Source of the DNA: RPQK01 sp041946865 | GTDB lineage: Bacteria; Acidobacteriota; UBA6911; RPQK01 | Direction: 5' to 3' | Length of the DNA: 17,977 nt | NCBI GenBank assembly: GCA_041946865.1 | Contig: JBHGBF010000095.1 | Span: 1-17,977, forward strand | Shown: positions 14,484 to 17,977 of the stretch, piece after piece | How positions within the stretch are numbered: the first letter of the stretch is position 1 | Layout: every line of letters begins with the position of its first letter | Notes under the pieces: generated by a model | Told to the model about the DNA's origin: nothing | Databases searched by the model: none | What the model saw: the letters and a program-made list of their open reading frames with translations, nothing else | Position numbers and translations under genes: made by a program

Positions 14484-17400
14484 TTACTGCCAGGCGCCCA
14501 GGCCCTTGATGCTCGTGAGCATCATTTGCGTGTCCGAAAAGTTCTGGAGCTGAATCGCATTGGCGGGACACTCTCCCGTACAGGTGCCGCATCCCTGGCA
14601 TAGCGCCGAATCAATGAACGCGGCTCCGCCCAGCCCGCCCACGCCCGTACGGCCTTCCTGCTCAATCACCTGCGGAATGCCGAAGGGACAAGTGCGGGTA
14701 CAGGTCAGGCAGCCGACGCATTTTGCCGGATCCACTTGGGCCACGACTCCACCCAGGTACAGCGTTTCCTGGGAAAGCACGCTCAAGGCCCGGCCGGCCG
14801 CAGCTAAAGCGTGGCTGATGCTCTCCTCCAGAAACTTGGGGTAGTGTGCCATGCCGGCGAGAAAGATTCCGTCGCGCATGAAATCCATGGGGCGCAGTTT
14901 CAGTTGTGCTTCCTCAAAGAAACCCTCACTGGAAAGCGGGATTCGCAACATCCGGGCCAGGTCTGCCGTGTCCGCCGGCGGAGCGATGGCCATGCTGAGC
15001 GGAACGAGATCGGCCGACAGGACCAGCTCGCGCCCGAGCGCCTGGTCCTGGACGCGGACTCTCAGCTGGTTTCCCTCTGAAACCACCCGCGGCAGCCGGT
15101 CATCCGAGTAGCGTACAAACACCACTCCGTGGCGGCGGGCTTCCGTGTAAAACTCCTCGCGGAAACCGTAGGTGATGATGTTCTTGTGCAGGATCGTGAC
15201 GTTGCAGGAGGGATTGAACAACTTGAGGCGGATCGCGTTCTTCATGGTGTTCGTGCAGCAGATCCGCGAACAGTATTCCGCCATCCCTTCCTGGCGTATG
15301 CACTGAATCATCACGACGTTTTTTAAAGCAGCAATCTCCTCCGGGCTGTGAATGACTTTTTCCTCGAGCTGGCGCTGGGTAATCACTCCGGGAAGCTTGA
15401 GGAGCGGATGGTCCCGGGTTTCCCGCGCCCCGGTCGCGAGCACGATGACCCCGTGTTGTACCGAGAACTTATCCGTCGACCCGTCCTGACGCCTGGTTGC
15501 CACTTGTGTCCGGAAGTTTCCGATATGCCCCGAATGGGCCACGACTTCGGCCCGGGTGTGTGTGGTGATGTTCTGGTGGCCACGCACCCGGTTGATCAGA
15601 TCACGCAGCAGGCGCTGCGGGTTGTAGCCCTCCGCCACGTAATAAAGGTCGAGCAGATTTCCGCCCAGTCGTTCCGCGCGCTCAACGAGGTGCACCTCGT
15701 ACCCGCTGTCCGCAATCGCCAGCGCGGCGGTCATACCTGCCACACCTCCGCCGATGACCAAGGCAGCGGGAAGACATCGGCTTTTTTCCCGGCTGATCGG
15801 CTGCGCGACCGCAACCCGGCCGACGGCCGTCCGGACCAGCTCGGTTGCCTTTCGGGTGGCCAGTTGCGGCTGATCGGCGTGAACCTGAGCGCATTGCTCG
15901 CGCAGATTGACTGTCTCGAGCAAGTATGGATTCAGTCCGGCCTGGAGCAGTGTCCGCTGAAAGACAGCTTCGTGCGTCCGGGCGCTGCAGGCGGCTACCA
16001 CAACGCGGTTCAGGGAAGCCTCCTCGATCCGCTGTCCGATCCGGTCCAAGCCGTCCCGGAAGCAGGCGAAATCAACTACGTCCGTGCTTGCAACGCCTGG
16101 CAGCTGGCTGCTCCTGGCGCGCACCTCCTCCAGATGCACGCTCTTCCCGATTGTTCCCCCGCAGGAACAGATGACAACCCCGGTGCGGGGCGGCTGGCCG
16201 CGCACGTCTTTTTCAGGAGGGAAGCCATCGACGGCCAGGAACGGCCAGGCGCGCGTGAAGGCATGAGTATGCAGGCGTTCGTTCAGGAAACGCATGACTT
16301 CGGCAGCCGCGCCGCTGGCGTCAATGACCGTCTCGACGATTTCCTTGGGGGACGAAAAGGCGCCGCATACAAAAACGCCGGGCCGGGTGGTCTGCAACGG
16401 GGCAAACTTGTCCGTCTGGCAGAAGCCGTGCGCGTTCAGCTCAATGTCGAGCACCTCCGACAAATGGCGGGCGGTTTCGGGAGGTTGCAGCCCGGTTGCC
16501 AGAACAACCAGCTCAAACCGCTCTTCCCTGACCTGGCCGGAGACGTCGGCGAAGCGCAGAATCAGCTCCTTCGTCTCCGGATCCTCCCGGACGGCGGAAA
16601 CGCGACAACGCTGGTATTCAATACCGTGTCTCTCGCGCGCGCGGGCGCTGTATTTGTTGTATTCCTTGTTGAAGGCCCGCTCGTCCATCAGGAAGATGCT
16701 GCATTTGATATCGTGACCCAGTCGCTGCTTGGCGAGAATCGCTTCCTTGGTCGCGTACATGCAGCAGATAGACGAGCAGTACGTATTCTGTTGATCGCGA
16801 GAGCCGATGCATTGCAGCCAGGCGATGGATTTAGGCGGCTGTCCGTTGGAGCGCCTGCGGATCGCGCCCTCGGTAGGCCCCGATCGACTGGCCAGGCGCT
16901 CGTATTGCATCGCGGACATAACGTCGGGATAGCGCCCGTATCCGAGCTCCTCCAAGACGGTGGCGTCAAAAAGGTCAAATCCGAGCGCGAGGATGATAGC
17001 CCCGACCTCCACGTTCATCAGGCGAGGCTGCTGATGCAAGTCGATTGCCTTGGTGGGACAGACCTGCACGCATTTGCCGCAGCCGTCGCAATACGGGCCC
17101 CGATCAACCGAGTAGGAATCCGGGATGGCGCGCGCCGACACTTTGAAAATTGCCTTGCGCGTGCTCATTCCCAGCTGATAAGAGTCGGGCAGCTCAATCG
17201 GGCACACCTCCGAGCACAGCCCGCAGCTCGTGCACCTGGCCGGATCCACGAAGCGCGGCTCCTGACGCAAGCAAACGGTGAAATCACCCGCCTGGCCTTG
17301 GACGTCCACCACGCGCGTGTATGTAAGGATTTCGATGTTGGGATGCTGGTTGTGCTGGATGTAAGCGGGAGAGATCGAAGGACGAGTACAGCCGTAGCCG

Positions 17401-17609
17401 TGATCCGAGGTTCCGCGGCACAGAACACAGTCATGCTGGGGGAACATGAAACCGAGCTGTGCCACCCGGCCGCCCAGGCAGGCGGTCTGCTCAACCAGGT
17501 ACGCCTTAAGCCCTGCGTCCGCCAGGTCCAACGCCGCCCGCATTCCGCTGATGCCGCCACCTACCACAAGAGCCGCCGCCGGCTTGGCCCTGACCGCCTC
17601 ACGATTCAT
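14484..17609 (-). CDS. hdrA: Double-length HdrA-like flavin/Fe-S protein
   Basis: This protein of about 1041 residues is made of two HdrA-like halves and is probably the first gene of the minus-strand operon. First half: FAD site GGGISG (17-22), CVLC..GYGC (61-74), [4Fe-4S] motifs CTSCGLCSEVCP (126-137) and CDGCGKCVQVCP (174-185), QCIGSRD..YCSSICC (268-284) and CSCGG (482-486). Second half: GGGVAG (621-626), YCSRICC (780-786) and DFMRDGIFLAGMAHYP. Two ferredoxin motifs close it (965-976 and 1005-1016). It lacks the GltD insert of the giant paralogue, but the flanking residues align (AIPDSYSVDRG here, AVPNAYAIDKRG there). HdrA is the flavin-based bifurcation subunit in methanogens; that this copy bifurcates is not shown. 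The ATG at 17609 has AAAGG 11 nt upstream. Confidence 0.93.
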   Translation of the reverse strand: MNREAVRAKPAAALVVGGGISGMRAALDLADAGLKAYLVEQTACLGGRVAQLGFMFPQHDCVLCRGTSDHGYGCTRPSISPAYIQHNQHPNIEILTYTRVVDVQGQAGDFTVCLRQEPRFVDPARCTSCGLCSEVCPIELPDSYQLGMSTRKAIFKVSARAIPDSYSVDRGPYCDGCGKCVQVCPTKAIDLHQQPRLMNVEVGAIILALGFDLFDATVLEELGYGRYPDVMSAMQYERLASRSGPTEGAIRRRSNGQPPKSIAWLQCIGSRDQQNTYCSSICCMYATKEAILAKQRLGHDIKCSIFLMDERAFNKEYNKYSARARERHGIEYQRCRVSAVREDPETKELILRFADVSGQVREERFELVVLATGLQPPETARHLSEVLDIELNAHGFCQTDKFAPLQTTRPGVFVCGAFSSPKEIVETVIDASGAAAEVMRFLNERLHTHAFTRAWPFLAVDGFPPEKDVRGQPPRTGVVICSCGGTIGKSVHLEEVRARSSQLPGVASTDVVDFACFRDGLDRIGQRIEEASLNRVVVAACSARTHEAVFQRTLLQAGLNPYLLETVNLREQCAQVHADQPQLATRKATELVRTAVGRVAVAQPISREKSRCLPAALVIGGGVAGMTAALAIADSGYEVHLVERAERLGGNLLDLYYVAEGYNPQRLLRDLINRVRGHQNITTHTRAEVVAHSGHIGNFRTQVATRRQDGSTDKFSVQHGVIVLATGARETRDHPLLKLPGVITQRQLEEKVIHSPEEIAALKNVVMIQCIRQEGMAEYCSRICCTNTMKNAIRLKLFNPSCNVTILHKNIITYGFREEFYTEARRHGVVFVRYSDDRLPRVVSEGNQLRVRVQDQALGRELVLSADLVPLSMAIAPPADTADLARMLRIPLSSEGFFEEAQLKLRPMDFMRDGIFLAGMAHYPKFLEESISHALAAAGRALSVLSQETLYLGGVVAQVDPAKCVGCLTCTRTCPFGIPQVIEQEGRTGVGGLGGAAFIDSALCQGCGTCTGECPANAIQLQNFSDTQMMLTSIKGLGAWQ

Positions 17610-17977
17610 CTCAAAAACTGCCTTTCAGCTTTACAAAAGCATCCAGTTCGTGCATGCCTGAATCCGCAATGCAGTCTACCAGAGCCCCGGGAAAATGCAA
17701 CAGCGACAACACCGCAGTAAATACTTTGCTGGGATTGATTGGCGTGTAAACGCCTCTGAGACAGAGCCGCAAGCGCAGCGTCTTTTGCGGAGCGCGTCGG
17801 GTTCGTCCCGTTTCGATCGATAAACCCGTAAACGGCATACACCCGACGCGCCCCGCTGGAAAGCGCTGCGCTTGCGGCTCTGTCTGGCTGGTTGCGCCGG
17901 GTCGGTATCCGCTACAAACACGTAACCGCTCAGTTTTCTGCGAGCGAAGCGGCAGGCGCTTTTGGAGTTCATCATGC
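17610..17977. other. Region upstream of hdrA without a convincing gene
   Basis: These 368 bp should contain the promoter of the minus-strand hdr operon. I see only a weak candidate: TTGCAT (17700-17695) with TAGACT 16 bp downstream on the minus strand. Overlapping short frames exist on the minus strand, but they run through a palindrome, have arginine-rich composition and show no known domain. Most of the distal part is taken by the palindrome at 17760-17884. Confidence 0.5.
17760..17884. repeat. 125-bp imperfect palindrome
   Basis: The outer arms at 17760-17780 and 17864-17884 are perfect 21-bp inverted repeats (GACAGAGCC...GCAGCG and its complement). Inner arms of 16 bp, starting GCGGAGCGCGTCGGGT near 17787, pair with ACCCGACGCGCCCCGC near 17842 with one mismatch that is G-U in RNA. 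A further CCGTTT / AAACGG pair is near the centre. It could be a REP/MITE-like dispersed element or a terminator-like structure of the neighbouring gene outside the window. Confidence 0.85.

Noticed and set aside
15348..17720. 790-residue frame antisense to hdrA
   Set aside because: Opposite strand of a well supported HdrA. The composition is typical of an antisense shadow with no domain.
17676..17975. Small arginine/cysteine-rich protein on the minus strand
   Set aside because: The frame passes through the 125-bp palindrome and has overlapping alternatives in other frames and no domain; probably not coding.

Overview
The window is an energy-metabolism island from a GC-rich anaerobic bacterium that probably uses the Wood-Ljungdahl (reductive acetyl-CoA) pathway. 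The evidence is a nickel CO dehydrogenase with its maturation ATPase, plus a methylene-tetrahydrofolate reductase cluster of the MetFV-HdrABC-MvhD kind known from acetogens such as Moorella. Tetrahydrofolate-type genes (metF, metV, folC) point to a bacterium, not an archaeon. I cannot place the phylum. Dispersed GGTTCA-type intergenic minisatellites suggest an uncultured lineage with repeat-rich intergenic DNA, but that is a weak clue. One gene needs selenocysteine, so the host should carry the SelA/B/C/D machinery.

Left part, plus strand (218-4912): cooS, a DUF3786 protein, cooC (ATGA overlap) and folC form one likely operon. CooS interconverts CO and CO2 with ferredoxin, CooC matures its Ni-Fe-S cluster, and FolC makes polyglutamylated folate for the methyl branch. 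In front of cooS lies an array of at least 18 copies of an 8-bp unit that ends in a hairpin.

Right part, minus strand (17609 down to 4918), in transcription order: a double-length hdrA, mvhD with Cys, a 184-bp gap with a repeat/hairpin island, a giant hdrA with an embedded GltD-like NAD(P)H oxidoreductase module, mvhD with selenocysteine, metV, metF, a fused hdrC-hdrB, and a Uma2-family nuclease-like gene. Most junctions are tight, with 4-bp overlaps at mvhD/metV, metV/metF and hdrCB/uma2. The two operons converge with only 5 bp between their stop codons.

Proposed logic (inference): NAD(P)H enters at the GltD-like module of the giant HdrA. Its flavins and Fe-S clusters, together with the second HdrA, the two MvhD proteins and HdrCB, pass or bifurcate electrons to MetFV for methylene-THF reduction and possibly to ferredoxin, which couples to CooS. 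No acsABCD, formyl-THF ligase, FolD or hydrogenase large subunit lies in this window.

The strongest observations are: (1) an in-frame UGA in the second mvhD, best read as selenocysteine, with a SECIS-like hairpin; (2) a precise insertion of a complete GltD-like module inside a tandem-duplicated HdrA; (3) duplication of the HdrA-MvhD pair with one Cys and one Sec copy; (4) several families of intergenic repeats and palindromes, some of which run into gene ends. The last 368 bp (17610-17977) holds no convincing gene but a 125-bp imperfect palindrome.
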